Source: Holophagaceae bacterium (GTDB lineage Bacteria > Acidobacteriota > Holophagae > Holophagales > Holophagaceae). Taken from it: a DNA stretch of 64,000 bases. This document shows, piece by piece, positions 40,566-49,623 of the stretch. Numbering within the stretch: position 1 is the stretch's first letter; the number at the start of each line of letters is the position of its first letter. The DNA lies in contig JANYBM010000115.1 in assembly GCA_025361125.1 (NCBI GenBank), positions 20,967-84,966 of the forward strand, in the 5' to 3' direction. The notes beneath the pieces are model-generated. The model saw only the letters and a program-made list of their open reading frames with translations, had not been told where the DNA came from and did no database searches. The position numbers and the translations under genes were made by a program.

Positions 40566-41360
40566 TTATCGGAAACCCTCGATAGCACCCTTCGCCCTGA
40601 AACCGCTGAGCAAATCCAGCACCTCCTCCAACTCCAGATTCAAGACCGAAGCGGCCGTGCCAATGGGCTCGTCTTCCATGCAACGAGCCAGGAAAGCCGA
40701 TGCATGGGCGCTCAGTTCCGAGTAGTTGAAGTCGCCTTCGGTATCGCGATAACCCAACAGGAAGGTCTCGCCAGCTGTGGGTTTCGGGTCTTCTTTAGTG
40801 GCTTCGTGCACCCGATAGGCATAGGCCAGGTTCCGTGTGGCGCCACCAAAGACAACCTGCCCATCCGCCGTGGGCTTGGTTTTTAGTTCTTTCGATAGCG
40901 GATCATCCGGCCAGCGCAGGATTTCCACTTCGATGTACTCGAAGTGGGCCAGCTGGAGCAGGAAGGGCCATCGATCCTGGCCCCAAGTGCTGTTGGCTAG
41001 CCAGGTCACGAAGGCTGGATTCACATCGCGATAATAGGGGCTTTGAATGGTCCGGCTGGCTAGAAATGCGTCAAGGCAAGCGTCCCAAAGTTCAGCTCCC
41101 TCCAGCAGCGTATGGGTGATGGGGAAGCAGTCTGGTAGAGGGTCCTCAAGGGCATTTCGGGCAAGTCCGCGATAGGTGAGCAGGCGGGACTGGAAGGTTT
41201 CAAGGGCGGCCTGATCAGCCTTTCCCAAGCTCCGTTCCGCGCCGAAGGCCTTTGGGTCAGCAGCGAAGGCTTTCGCTCCTTCCGCATTGAGAATCAGATC
41301 GGTCATGCAGCGCTGAAGCTGCCACGTTGAAGTGATAAATGGCTCGGGTGCCTCAACCAT
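40566..41360 (-). CDS. DUF2063 family (HvfC/MbnC-like partner protein)
   Basis: LLTYRGLARNALEDPLPDCFPITHTLLEG; directly downstream of and overlapping the DUF692 gene. Confidence 0.85.
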   Translation of the reverse strand: MVEAPEPFITSTWQLQRCMTDLILNAEGAKAFAADPKAFGAERSLGKADQAALETFQSRLLTYRGLARNALEDPLPDCFPITHTLLEGAELWDACLDAFLASRTIQSPYYRDVNPAFVTWLANSTWGQDRWPFLLQLAHFEYIEVEILRWPDDPLSKELKTKPTADGQVVFGGATRNLAYAYRVHEATKEDPKPTAGETFLLGYRDTEGDFNYSELSAHASAFLARCMEDEPIGTAASVLNLELEEVLDLLSGFRAKGAIEGFR

Positions 41361-42204
41361 GTTGAACCCCCACGGTCGCAAAGGCATCGTCGTAGGCCTT
41401 TTGCAAGGACACACGCTCGGCCAACAGCACTTCCAGTTCCGGGATCTCGTTATCCCGCTCCAACAACACCGGCACGGGCCTGCCGATGCGCGGTAGCACC
41501 CATTGCATCAGCTCGATGACGGGGTCGATAACAGGCGCGCCGTGGGTATCAATGATGATCTGATCATCCTCATACCAGGTGTGCCCGGCAATATGCATTT
41601 GCTGAACACGTTCGAGGGGCATGCCTTCCAGCCATTCCTTCGCGTCGAAACCGTGGTTGCGGCTATTGACGTAGATGTTGTTGATGTCCAGCAACCAGCC
41701 GCAGTCAGCACCCTCCAACACTTCAGCGAAAAAGTCCTTCTCGCTCATCTCAGACACGCCCAGGCAGGCGTAATAGCTGACATTCTCGAACAGGAAAGGC
41801 ACCGGCAATTCCGCTTGGAGGCGCTTCGCTCGCTCGACCGTGTGGCGCACCGAATCCCGGGTGAAGGGCATGGGCAACAATTCATGGGTGGTGGCCCCAC
41901 CAAAACTGCTCCAGCAAAGATGCTCGGAATGCCAGGGAGATTGGGTTTCTTTCAAGAATCCCTTCAGGTTTTCCAAGACATCCCGATCCCAGGCATCAAA
42001 CCCGCCGATGGACATGGAAAGCCCATGGGTGATGATCGGATCCCGCTCCAGGATTTTCATCACCTGACGATGTCGGCTACCCCCCTGCCCCACGACATTT
42101 TCCGGGGCGATCTCCCAAAAAGGCACGGGGCTGGACGCCAAGGCTGCCACCTGTTGCAAATGGGGCCTTCGAAGACCAACGCCGACTCCTGTAAAGGGGT
42201 TCAC
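41353..42204 (-). CDS. DUF692 family multinuclear non-heme iron-dependent oxidase (MNIO; HvfB/MbnB-like)
   Basis: GVGLRRPHLQQV, ISMSIGGFDAWD-like region, HSEHLCWSS, LLDINNIYVNSRNHGFD, HIAGHTWYEDDQIIIDTHGAPV. Confidence 0.9.
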   Translation of the reverse strand: MNPFTGVGVGLRRPHLQQVAALASSPVPFWEIAPENVVGQGGSRHRQVMKILERDPIITHGLSMSIGGFDAWDRDVLENLKGFLKETQSPWHSEHLCWSSFGGATTHELLPMPFTRDSVRHTVERAKRLQAELPVPFLFENVSYYACLGVSEMSEKDFFAEVLEGADCGWLLDINNIYVNSRNHGFDAKEWLEGMPLERVQQMHIAGHTWYEDDQIIIDTHGAPVIDPVIELMQWVLPRIGRPVPVLLERDNEIPELEVLLAERVSLQKAYDDAFATVGVQHG

Positions 42205-42224
42205 TGCCAAACCTTTCACGAAAC

Positions 42225-42250
42225 AAGGGGGGAGACCAAGCTCCCCCCTT
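42225..42250 (-). terminator. Terminator-like hairpin between RiPP precursor and DUF692 gene
   Basis: 10-bp perfect stem AAGGGGGGAG / CTCCCCCCTT with 6-nt loop, followed on the minus strand by GTTTC. Confidence 0.75.
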
Positions 42251-42270
42251 CGTTATGAAACAGGATTGAT

Positions 42271-42675
42271 TCAGTTCTTGGAGCCGCAGGAGCCCTTGCC
42301 ACAAGACGCATCTTTCTTGTCCTTGTCACCTTTTGCTTCAGGGGTGGCCTTGGCGCCCTTGGCGTGCTTCTTACCCTTACCGCACTTGCCATCCTTCATG
42401 TCCTTACCGCACTTATGCTCCTTGCCACACTTGCCGTCTTTCATGTCCTTGCCACATTTGTGGTCTTTCATGTCTTTGGCGTCGTTGTCGGTTTTCTTAT
42501 CGGCACTACAAGTGGCTTCCTTGCCATCCTTTTTGTCGGCGCCGCAACCCACTTCAAGCAAAGCCTTGTCGGAGTTGGATCGGGTAGAAGCCGCTGTAGC
42601 TCGAGGGGCTCCGGAGATGGCTACGACCGCGCCAGCGGCGAACATGGTGGCCAGGGTGGTTAGCTTGCGATTCAT
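42271..42675 (-). CDS. Secreted Cys-rich RiPP precursor (HvfA/bufferin-like, KCG repeats)
   Basis: Signal peptide MNRKLTTLATMFAAGAVVAISGAPRATAA; core HKCGKDMKDGKCGKEHKCGKDMKDGKCGKG...SCGKGSCGSKN; adjacent DUF692/DUF2063 genes; aaggag SD. Confidence 0.85.
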   Translation of the reverse strand: MNRKLTTLATMFAAGAVVAISGAPRATAASTRSNSDKALLEVGCGADKKDGKEATCSADKKTDNDAKDMKDHKCGKDMKDGKCGKEHKCGKDMKDGKCGKGKKHAKGAKATPEAKGDKDKKDASCGKGSCGSKN

Positions 42676-42858
42676 GGTTGCTCCTTGCGGCGAAGCCGCG
42701 GGGGACGTCCCTAGTTGGGAAAGTCCGGGTGAATGGGGGCCACTGAAGCAGTGGGCGACGTAACTTAGGGTGCGAAGTCTAAGCCGAGTGTGACGAATGT
42801 CACTGAATAATCTGGGATCGATGGGCACGCTCTTAATAAATGGGGCGTGACTCAGGTC

Positions 42859-42919
42859 CTGGAACCCTTCATAATCCTGGTTCCCCTGGTCGGGGACTGA
42901 GGAAAGTCAGGGGTTCCGG
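42859..42919 (+). ncRNA. Candidate three-way-junction structured RNA upstream of the KimA-like gene
   Basis: P1 ctggaaccc/gggttccgg (9 bp with one G-U), P2 tcccc-tggtc-gggga, P3 ctga-ggaaag-tcag, no unpaired nt between P2/P3 and P3/P1'. Confidence 0.4.
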
Positions 42920-43065
42920 TGGAGTGGGACATTCGGTTTTTTCGGTGTAGTACGGGTCTCCGGTCTTGATGGCTTCCCCATGAATTATATTAAAGGCTTT
43001 GTTTGTAGCGTTCTTGAATTGATGGTTTTCCGCAGGGCTGCACCCCGCGTTCTGACAGGTCGTCC

Positions 43066-44985
43066 ATGTTAAGTTTCCGTCGTGCTTTACTTGGCCGCCG
43101 TCTGGCAAGCGAGGAAATCCATCAGACCAAGATCAGCAATCCAATCGGCCTGGCGGTTTTCAGTTCCGATGCACTTTCTTCCGTGGCCTACGGTACCCAA
43201 GCCATCATGGACACCATCGGTTTGGCCGCACCGGCGGCTGGCTTGGGGGGAGCCCTCGCGCTGGGGGCCATGGCTTGGTCCTGGCCCGCGGCCCTGGGGA
43301 TCACGATCCTGTTGTTCATCCTGATGTTCAGCTACAACCAGACCATCCATGCCTACCCGAGTGGGGGCGGGGCCTACCTGGTTGCCAAGGACAATCTGGG
43401 AGAGGTATCCGCCCAGACGGCAGGGGCCTCATTGCTGATCGACTACATCCTCACGGTCGCCGTGTCGGTGAGCGCCGGTATTTCTGCCATCACCTCGGCC
43501 TTTCCGGTGCTTCAACCCCACCGCGTGGGTCTGGCTTTGCTGGTGATCGCCTTCATTGCCATGATGAATTTGCGGGGGGTGAAGGAGAGCGGCGCTTTTT
43601 TCGCCGTCCCCACCTATGGATTCGTGCTTTGCATCCTGACTCTCATAGGCATTGGGCTCTTCAAGGCATGGGTGCATAGCGATCAGGAATTGATTGAAGT
43701 GGTGCAGCATCAGGTCCCCTCGCTCAGCATCACAGGGAAACTGGCGGGTATTTGGCTGTTCGCGCGGGCCTACGCCGCAGGGTGTACGGCCCTAACAGGG
43801 GTGGAGGCCATCTCAAACGGAGTGACGGCCTTCAAGGAACCGGTCTCAAAGAATGCCGCCATGACCATGCGGACGATGGTGGTGCTCCTGGCCATCATGT
43901 TTCTGGGCATCACCTACCTTTCCAACCACTTTCATTTGACGCACTACTTCGCGACGGATGAAACCTTGCTCTCCATGCTGACCAAGAAGATCGTGGGCGG
44001 TGGCGAGCACGGCGCAGGGAAGGCCTTCTACCTCGCGACTCAGGGATTCACCATGGCGATCCTGGCCGTAGCGGCGAACACTTCGTACGCGGACTTTCCC
44101 AGGCTGGCGGCGCTGCATGCGAAGGATGGCTTCCTACCGCGGCAGTTCACCAGCCAGGGGGACCGCCTGGTTTTCTCCAACGGCATCATCATCCTTAGCG
44201 TGGCCGCGGCCGCGCTGGTGGTCATGTTTCATGCGCGTGAGGACCACTTGTTGGATCTTTATGCTCTGGGAGTGTTCATAGGATTCACCATCAGCCAGAC
44301 GGGGATGGTGGTGCACTGGAGGAAGGAGAAGGGGCCGCAATGGCAATTCAAGGCCATTGTGAATGGGCTTGGAGCACTCACGACTTTTTCCGTAATGGTA
44401 GTCATCATCGCCACCAAGTTCACCCATGGTGTTTGGGTGGTGGTCATCTTGGTGCCTTCCCTGGTCTTCCTCTTCTTCAATATCCACCGACATTACATCC
44501 GTGTGCGAAGCAAACTGGCCGCCAGCCGGACCGACACGATTTATCCACACAAGAACCGCGTTCTGGTACTGGTGTCCGGTATCCATCACGGGGTCGTCCA
44601 TGCCCTCAGCTATGCCAGCACCATCGCTGAATTTGGTGAAATCGAAGCCATCACGGTGGATTTTCCCGACACGCAAGGGCGCGATAGCCAGGCCCTTGAA
44701 AAACTCAAATCCGATTGGCCGAAGTATTGCGAAGGCGTTCCCCTAAGGTCCATCCGTAGTCCCTACCGGAAGGTCGTGGAGCCGCTCCTGGAGGAAATTG
44801 ACCGCATGCGCCGGGCCGAGCCAGAGTACATCCTCACAGTGATCATCCCGGAATTCGTGACCCGCCACTGGTGGGAAAACCTGTTGCATAACCAGACTGC
44901 GCTACGGATCAAGACATCCCTGCTCAGCAAGTCCAAAGTCATCGTTATCTCAGTGCCCTACCACCTGGACCCGGTATTGGATTAA
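43066..44985 (+). CDS. KimA-like APC superfamily potassium transporter, copy 1
   Basis: FSSDALSSVAYGTQAIM, LLIDYILTVAVSVSAG, CTALTGVEAISNGV, cytosolic C-terminus ending VISVPYHLDPVLD. Confidence 0.85.
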   Translation: MLSFRRALLGRRLASEEIHQTKISNPIGLAVFSSDALSSVAYGTQAIMDTIGLAAPAAGLGGALALGAMAWSWPAALGITILLFILMFSYNQTIHAYPSGGGAYLVAKDNLGEVSAQTAGASLLIDYILTVAVSVSAGISAITSAFPVLQPHRVGLALLVIAFIAMMNLRGVKESGAFFAVPTYGFVLCILTLIGIGLFKAWVHSDQELIEVVQHQVPSLSITGKLAGIWLFARAYAAGCTALTGVEAISNGVTAFKEPVSKNAAMTMRTMVVLLAIMFLGITYLSNHFHLTHYFATDETLLSMLTKKIVGGGEHGAGKAFYLATQGFTMAILAVAANTSYADFPRLAALHAKDGFLPRQFTSQGDRLVFSNGIIILSVAAAALVVMFHAREDHLLDLYALGVFIGFTISQTGMVVHWRKEKGPQWQFKAIVNGLGALTTFSVMVVIIATKFTHGVWVVVILVPSLVFLFFNIHRHYIRVRSKLAASRTDTIYPHKNRVLVLVSGIHHGVVHALSYASTIAEFGEIEAITVDFPDTQGRDSQALEKLKSDWPKYCEGVPLRSIRSPYRKVVEPLLEEIDRMRRAEPEYILTVIIPEFVTRHWWENLLHNQTALRIKTSLLSKSKVIVISVPYHLDPVLD

Positions 44986-45060
44986 ACGAACTATAAGTTT
45001 GGTGGATTCTAGATTTAGTGTTTTCCTCAGAGCTTCACGTCATGTTCTAACAGGCCACCC

Positions 45061-47007
45061 ATGCTCAATCTCCGCCGTGTTCTCCTTGGCCGACGACTTG
45101 CCAGCGAGGAGTCTCACCACACCAGGATCAGCAACCCCATCGCCTTGGCGGTGTTCAGTTCGGATGCGTTGTCGTCCGTTGCCTATGCCACTCAGGAGAT
45201 CATGGCGTCGCTGTCCATGGCTCTGCAACATGGCGCGGGCGCGGCCGTGGCGGTCGGGGTTGCCGGGCACGCTATTTTCGGGCTCTCGATACCAGTGGCC
45301 TTGGGGATTGTCGGGTTGCTGATCATCCTTGCCACCAGCTACCGGCAGACGATCAAAGCCTATCCAGGCGGTGGTGGCGCCTACATTGTCGCCAAAGACA
45401 ATCTTGGGGAGATGCCTGCATTAATTGCAGGTTCCTCGCTGCTGGTGGATTACATCCTGACCGTAGCGGTGTCCGTGTCTTCCGGCATCGCCGCCATCAC
45501 GGCCGCGCTGCCCCATCTCGCGGGTCATAACGTTTCGCTGACCCTACTGGCCATTGCGTTTATCGCAATTATGAATTTACGGGGCATTCGGGAGAGCGGC
45601 GCACTCTTCGCCGTTCCGACCTACGGGTTCATCTTTTGCATGTTGACCCTTCTTGGTATCGGAACCTTCCGCTGGATCACGGGCGCACAGATTACATCCC
45701 ATGAAGTCCAGACAGCGGCTCAGCAAGGATCAGGGGTCGCCGGATTGGCCCTGATGTGGGTCTTCATGCGCGCTTATTCAGCTGGTTGTACTGCACTTAC
45801 TGGTGTTGAAGCCATCTCCAACGGTGTCCCGGCCTTCAAGGAACCCGCTGCAGAAAACGCATCCAACACCATGCTCTGGATGGTGGGCCTCCTGCTCACC
45901 ATGTTCCTTGGCATCACTTTCCTTGCCAACCATTACGGAGTTGTCTACCAGCACAACTTGGACCCAGCGGTGGTGCAGGAGACCCTACTTTCTAAATTAG
46001 CTATCCAGATCCTGGGTACCGGTGGCCAGGTCACGGGCATGGCCAAGGCTTTCTACTACGCAGTGCAGGGCTTCACCTTTGCAATCTTGGTGGTAGCCGC
46101 CAATACCTCTTACGCCGATTTCCCGCGCTTGGCCGCTTTGATGGCTAAAGACGGATTTGTACCTCGCCAGTTTTCAAGCCAGGGTGACCGTCTCGTTTTT
46201 TCCAACGGCATTCTCATTCTCACGATCGTGGCGGGCATTCTGGTTTGGACTTTCCACGCCAACACCGACGTCCTGTTACCCCTATACGCCGCGGGTGTTT
46301 TCATTGGATTCACCCTTAGCCAGGGAGGCATGGTACGCCATTGGATGAAAATTCGAGGGCGTCATTGGCAAGGAAAGGCCTTTGTTAATGGCCTCGGCGC
46401 GATCACGACGGGCATCGTGCTGGCCGACATTCTCATCACCAAGTACCGGGGCGCTGGCATTGTGGTCATTTTAGTCGCCCTGCTGGTTGTGCTCTTCTAC
46501 AACATCCACCGGCACTACATCCGCGTACGCAGCAAACTGGCCTCCAGTCGGACCGACACCATTTATCCCCACAAGCATCGCGTCCTGGTGCTGGTTTCTG
46601 GCATTCATCACGGCGTGATCCATGCCCTGGGTTACGCCCGTTCCATCGCGGACTACAATGAAATCGAAGCCATCACTGTGGATTTCCCGGACGCCCAGGG
46701 TCGGGACAGTCAGTCCCTGGAGAAACTTAAATCCGACTGGCCAAAATACTGCGAAGGGGTCCCCCTAAGGTCTCTCCGCAGCCCCTACCGGAAAATTGTG
46801 GAACCTATTCTGGATGAGATTGATCGCATGCGTCGCGCGGAGCCGGAGTACATCCTCACGGTCATCATCCCGGAATTCGTGACCCGCCATTGGTGGGAAA
46901 ACCTGCTGCATAACCAGACGGCCCTGCGGATCAAGACATCGCTGCTGAGCCGGTCCAAAGTCATCGTGATCTCCGTGCCGTATCACTTGGATCCAATCTT
47001 GGACTAA
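45061..47007 (+). CDS. KimA-like APC superfamily potassium transporter, copy 2
   Basis: Tandem paralogue of 43066..44985; FSSDALSSVAYATQEIM; near-identical C-terminus. Confidence 0.85.
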   Translation: MLNLRRVLLGRRLASEESHHTRISNPIALAVFSSDALSSVAYATQEIMASLSMALQHGAGAAVAVGVAGHAIFGLSIPVALGIVGLLIILATSYRQTIKAYPGGGGAYIVAKDNLGEMPALIAGSSLLVDYILTVAVSVSSGIAAITAALPHLAGHNVSLTLLAIAFIAIMNLRGIRESGALFAVPTYGFIFCMLTLLGIGTFRWITGAQITSHEVQTAAQQGSGVAGLALMWVFMRAYSAGCTALTGVEAISNGVPAFKEPAAENASNTMLWMVGLLLTMFLGITFLANHYGVVYQHNLDPAVVQETLLSKLAIQILGTGGQVTGMAKAFYYAVQGFTFAILVVAANTSYADFPRLAALMAKDGFVPRQFSSQGDRLVFSNGILILTIVAGILVWTFHANTDVLLPLYAAGVFIGFTLSQGGMVRHWMKIRGRHWQGKAFVNGLGAITTGIVLADILITKYRGAGIVVILVALLVVLFYNIHRHYIRVRSKLASSRTDTIYPHKHRVLVLVSGIHHGVIHALGYARSIADYNEIEAITVDFPDAQGRDSQSLEKLKSDWPKYCEGVPLRSLRSPYRKIVEPILDEIDRMRRAEPEYILTVIIPEFVTRHWWENLLHNQTALRIKTSLLSRSKVIVISVPYHLDPILD

Positions 47008-47780
47008 TCGAAGCGTGACAGCGGCTTGAGAAAAATTTCCTGACCCGTGAGCAATTCCGCCAAAGTGCGGTGATTGGGCGTAAGCACCATGCAGAGAAAC
47101 GACAAGGGAAAAGCCAATACCGAAAATAGATGAAACAGGGAAAAGGCCAGTCTGCGTTCAGGTTGTTCCGAGGCCAAGAGCAAGCCCATGGGCACCATGA
47201 ATAGCGATTGCCCCGCGAGCACCATGGGAACCAGCACCATCACCCATGAAAAAGCCAGGTGAAGGCTTACCAGATAGGGCCAAAGCTCGGTATAACAGCG
47301 CGCTATCGGTGCTCCCAGTTGCCAACTGACCACCAAGGCCAGAAGCACATTGGTGATGAGCAGGGTCCCAGCCTCCAGAATCTCCAGCTTGACCAAGGAC
47401 CAGAAACTGGAATCCGTAACTTCCGATTCGGATTCCAAGGTTTGCGTCATGGGTAGCCTGAGGGCCAGACCTGAACTTTCATTTGTGCGACCTGGCTCTT
47501 GTATGGGGACGGGGGTTACGCGGCCCAGAGCTGGGGATACGATGCCTTGATGGTGGGTGGCGGGGGCCGGTGTCGCCGTTGGAAGGTTTTTGGAGGGAGC
47601 GGTAGAGGATTGGAAAACCGAAGCCTGGAAAAGCAAAGGACGCGGAAGCAACTGCCCGCCCATATTCAAACCACACACCGGGCACTCCACGCCGAGAGGA
47701 GAGAGCCGATGACCACAACTGGGGCAGGTCTTGCGAAGATGGGCGGGCCTTGAATCAGGTGTCATGAGGGATTCAGCCAA
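47004..47780 (-). CDS. Zinc-ribbon + RDD-like membrane protein
   Basis: CPSCGHRLSPLGVECPVCGLNM; C-terminal TM region with TPNHRTLAELLTGQEIFLKP. Confidence 0.55.
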   Translation of the reverse strand: MAESLMTPDSRPAHLRKTCPSCGHRLSPLGVECPVCGLNMGGQLLPRPLLFQASVFQSSTAPSKNLPTATPAPATHHQGIVSPALGRVTPVPIQEPGRTNESSGLALRLPMTQTLESESEVTDSSFWSLVKLEILEAGTLLITNVLLALVVSWQLGAPIARCYTELWPYLVSLHLAFSWVMVLVPMVLAGQSLFMVPMGLLLASEQPERRLAFSLFHLFSVLAFPLSFLCMVLTPNHRTLAELLTGQEIFLKPLSRFD

Positions 47781-49620
47781 GGAAGGCGATCCAGCCCGGA
47801 CGCTCGGTTTTGGGCTGATTTGGAATTATTTCCAGAAGCTTGATTCTCCCCTGCCAAGCTGGATCGGCTGGATTCAATGCCCTGCCTTTCCTTAACGCAT
47901 CTTTGGCCTCAGCCCACCGTTCCTTGGCCGCTTGGAACTGGGCGAAAATCAGGTAGAGACGCGAAGCCCGCTGCATCAGATCACTATTGTCGGGATTGAG
48001 CCTCAAGAGTGCGTCCATATCCGCTTCGGCTGATTCCAGATCTCCTTGCGCCAAGTGCTTTTGATAGTCACCTAAAGTCGCCGTTCTAGGTGTGCCTTCA
48101 TTCAGGGCCACCCGGGCCCGGTCCACCAGTTGAGCTGCAGTTATATCACTGGGATTCAGGCGCAGGAATTCCTTGGCCCGGTGGTAGGCACGCACAGGGT
48201 CGTCCCCGAGGGCCAATTCAGCCTCGGTGCGGATGCTGGCGGGGGTTTCAGTAAGATCAGGGGCCTCGTTGCCTCTTGACACTTTGGCGAGGGCGGAATT
48301 TGAGAAATAGGCGCGGTCAGAGGCGAGTTTTGCATCCATCTGGCGCTGGTGAAAAACGTACCCCCCCACAATTGAAACAAAAATTAGACCGACCAAGCCC
48401 CCCCACGCCCCCTTGGACTTCATCCATGGGTAATCTCGAACCAGCTCCGTAACCGCATTAGGCAAGGGCAGACCGCTCCGAACGGGTTTGCCTGGCGCTG
48501 TCAACGTCGCTGGTGGCGTGACCACGACGTTTTCAATACCCAGCCCGGATTCAGAGGTGGATTCCGGCGGGCTTTCAGCAAGCAGGTCGCTGACCTGTTG
48601 AAGGCCTCGCAGGGCTCTTTCATGCTGCGGCTCATGGGTAAGCACGAGTTTAAATGCGAATTCGGCCTGCTCCAATCTTTTCAAGCGCATGAGCCGCTCA
48701 CCTTGGCGGCATTTCTGCTCTAAGGCTTCAGCATCCAGAGGTTTCCCTGGGGCTTTGATCATGTAACTTCCGGTAGCGCGGCCCACCTCCATGAGCGAGA
48801 TGGCACTGGTGTCTTTTTGAGCCATGGAAAGGTAGGCCTTGGCATCTTCATTGTCGGGGTCAAGGGACAGCATTTCCCGCCAGCGGGCCATGGCGCCGTC
48901 GGTATTCCCTTTGTCGTAGAGCTGAAGGCCCTCCTGAAGCAGGGAGAAGAGGCGGCCCTCGAAAATGCCCTCTCCTGTGTCCTCGGAAGCTAGTTCCGGC
49001 AAGGGCAAGGAGACCGCGCCTGGTTCGGACAATATTGCGGCTGCTTGCGGTAGGGAATTGGAACCTTGCTTGGCCATTTCCTGGCGTGCGCTGGCCACAT
49101 ATTCAAGGGCCAAGGGATGGTTTGGCTCAATCCTGAGTACCTCTTCCCATCTGGAAAGAGCATCTGCGATCTGGTCCATGTCAAAAAGGGTGCAGCCTTG
49201 GCGTATCAGCAAATCAATATCAATTTCTTCGGCTGGTATTTTGAGCTGGGGGAGTTCTGCTTCCACTGGCGAAGGGATGATGGGTTGAGGCGCCGCTTGG
49301 GCCGGAGCGTCTAGGCTAGGCGGAGTCTGAAGGGTGGGTGGCTGGACTACCGGCTGGCTGGAGGCTGGGCTGGTCGGGGATAGATTTTCTAAGTCTGCCA
49401 GGCCCTGCGTCTGCGCTGCCAGTACGACAGGATCGCCCGCTTTCTGCCGCTCATCGAGCCAATGCTTGACATGTACCAGACAGGCTCGCGCCCCCGCATG
49501 GGTTGGATTCTTTCGCAGAACAGCTTGCCAAATCTGCCCAGCGGCGATGACCTCTCCTGCCTGGAAGAGGTCCTGGGCGCGCTGTAGATGGGCAGCAAAC
49601 GGATCCTGGGTTTCGGACAT
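47773..49620 (-). CDS. TPR repeat protein with one TM
   Basis: Multiple TPR-like repeats (ALSRWEEVLRIEPNHPLALEYVASA; AMARWREMLSLDPDNEDAKAYLSMAQ). Confidence 0.7.
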   Translation of the reverse strand: MSETQDPFAAHLQRAQDLFQAGEVIAAGQIWQAVLRKNPTHAGARACLVHVKHWLDERQKAGDPVVLAAQTQGLADLENLSPTSPASSQPVVQPPTLQTPPSLDAPAQAAPQPIIPSPVEAELPQLKIPAEEIDIDLLIRQGCTLFDMDQIADALSRWEEVLRIEPNHPLALEYVASARQEMAKQGSNSLPQAAAILSEPGAVSLPLPELASEDTGEGIFEGRLFSLLQEGLQLYDKGNTDGAMARWREMLSLDPDNEDAKAYLSMAQKDTSAISLMEVGRATGSYMIKAPGKPLDAEALEQKCRQGERLMRLKRLEQAEFAFKLVLTHEPQHERALRGLQQVSDLLAESPPESTSESGLGIENVVVTPPATLTAPGKPVRSGLPLPNAVTELVRDYPWMKSKGAWGGLVGLIFVSIVGGYVFHQRQMDAKLASDRAYFSNSALAKVSRGNEAPDLTETPASIRTEAELALGDDPVRAYHRAKEFLRLNPSDITAAQLVDRARVALNEGTPRTATLGDYQKHLAQGDLESAEADMDALLRLNPDNSDLMQRASRLYLIFAQFQAAKERWAEAKDALRKGRALNPADPAWQGRIKLLEIIPNQPKTERPGWIAFLG

Positions 49621-49623
49621 GGC

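Noticed and set aside
42897-42907. CTGAGGAAAGT resembling the RNase P RNA conserved GAGGAAAGUCCGGGC block
   Set aside because: Downstream sequence diverges immediately and no other RNase P conserved regions follow; chance match.
42841-43065. ydaO (c-di-AMP) riboswitch upstream of the KimA-like gene
   Set aside because: The conserved ydaO sequence blocks I know are not present; reported instead as an unassigned structured element.
42869-43108. 79-aa minus-strand ORF
   Set aside because: Overlaps the KimA-like start and the candidate structured region; no SD or homology recognised.
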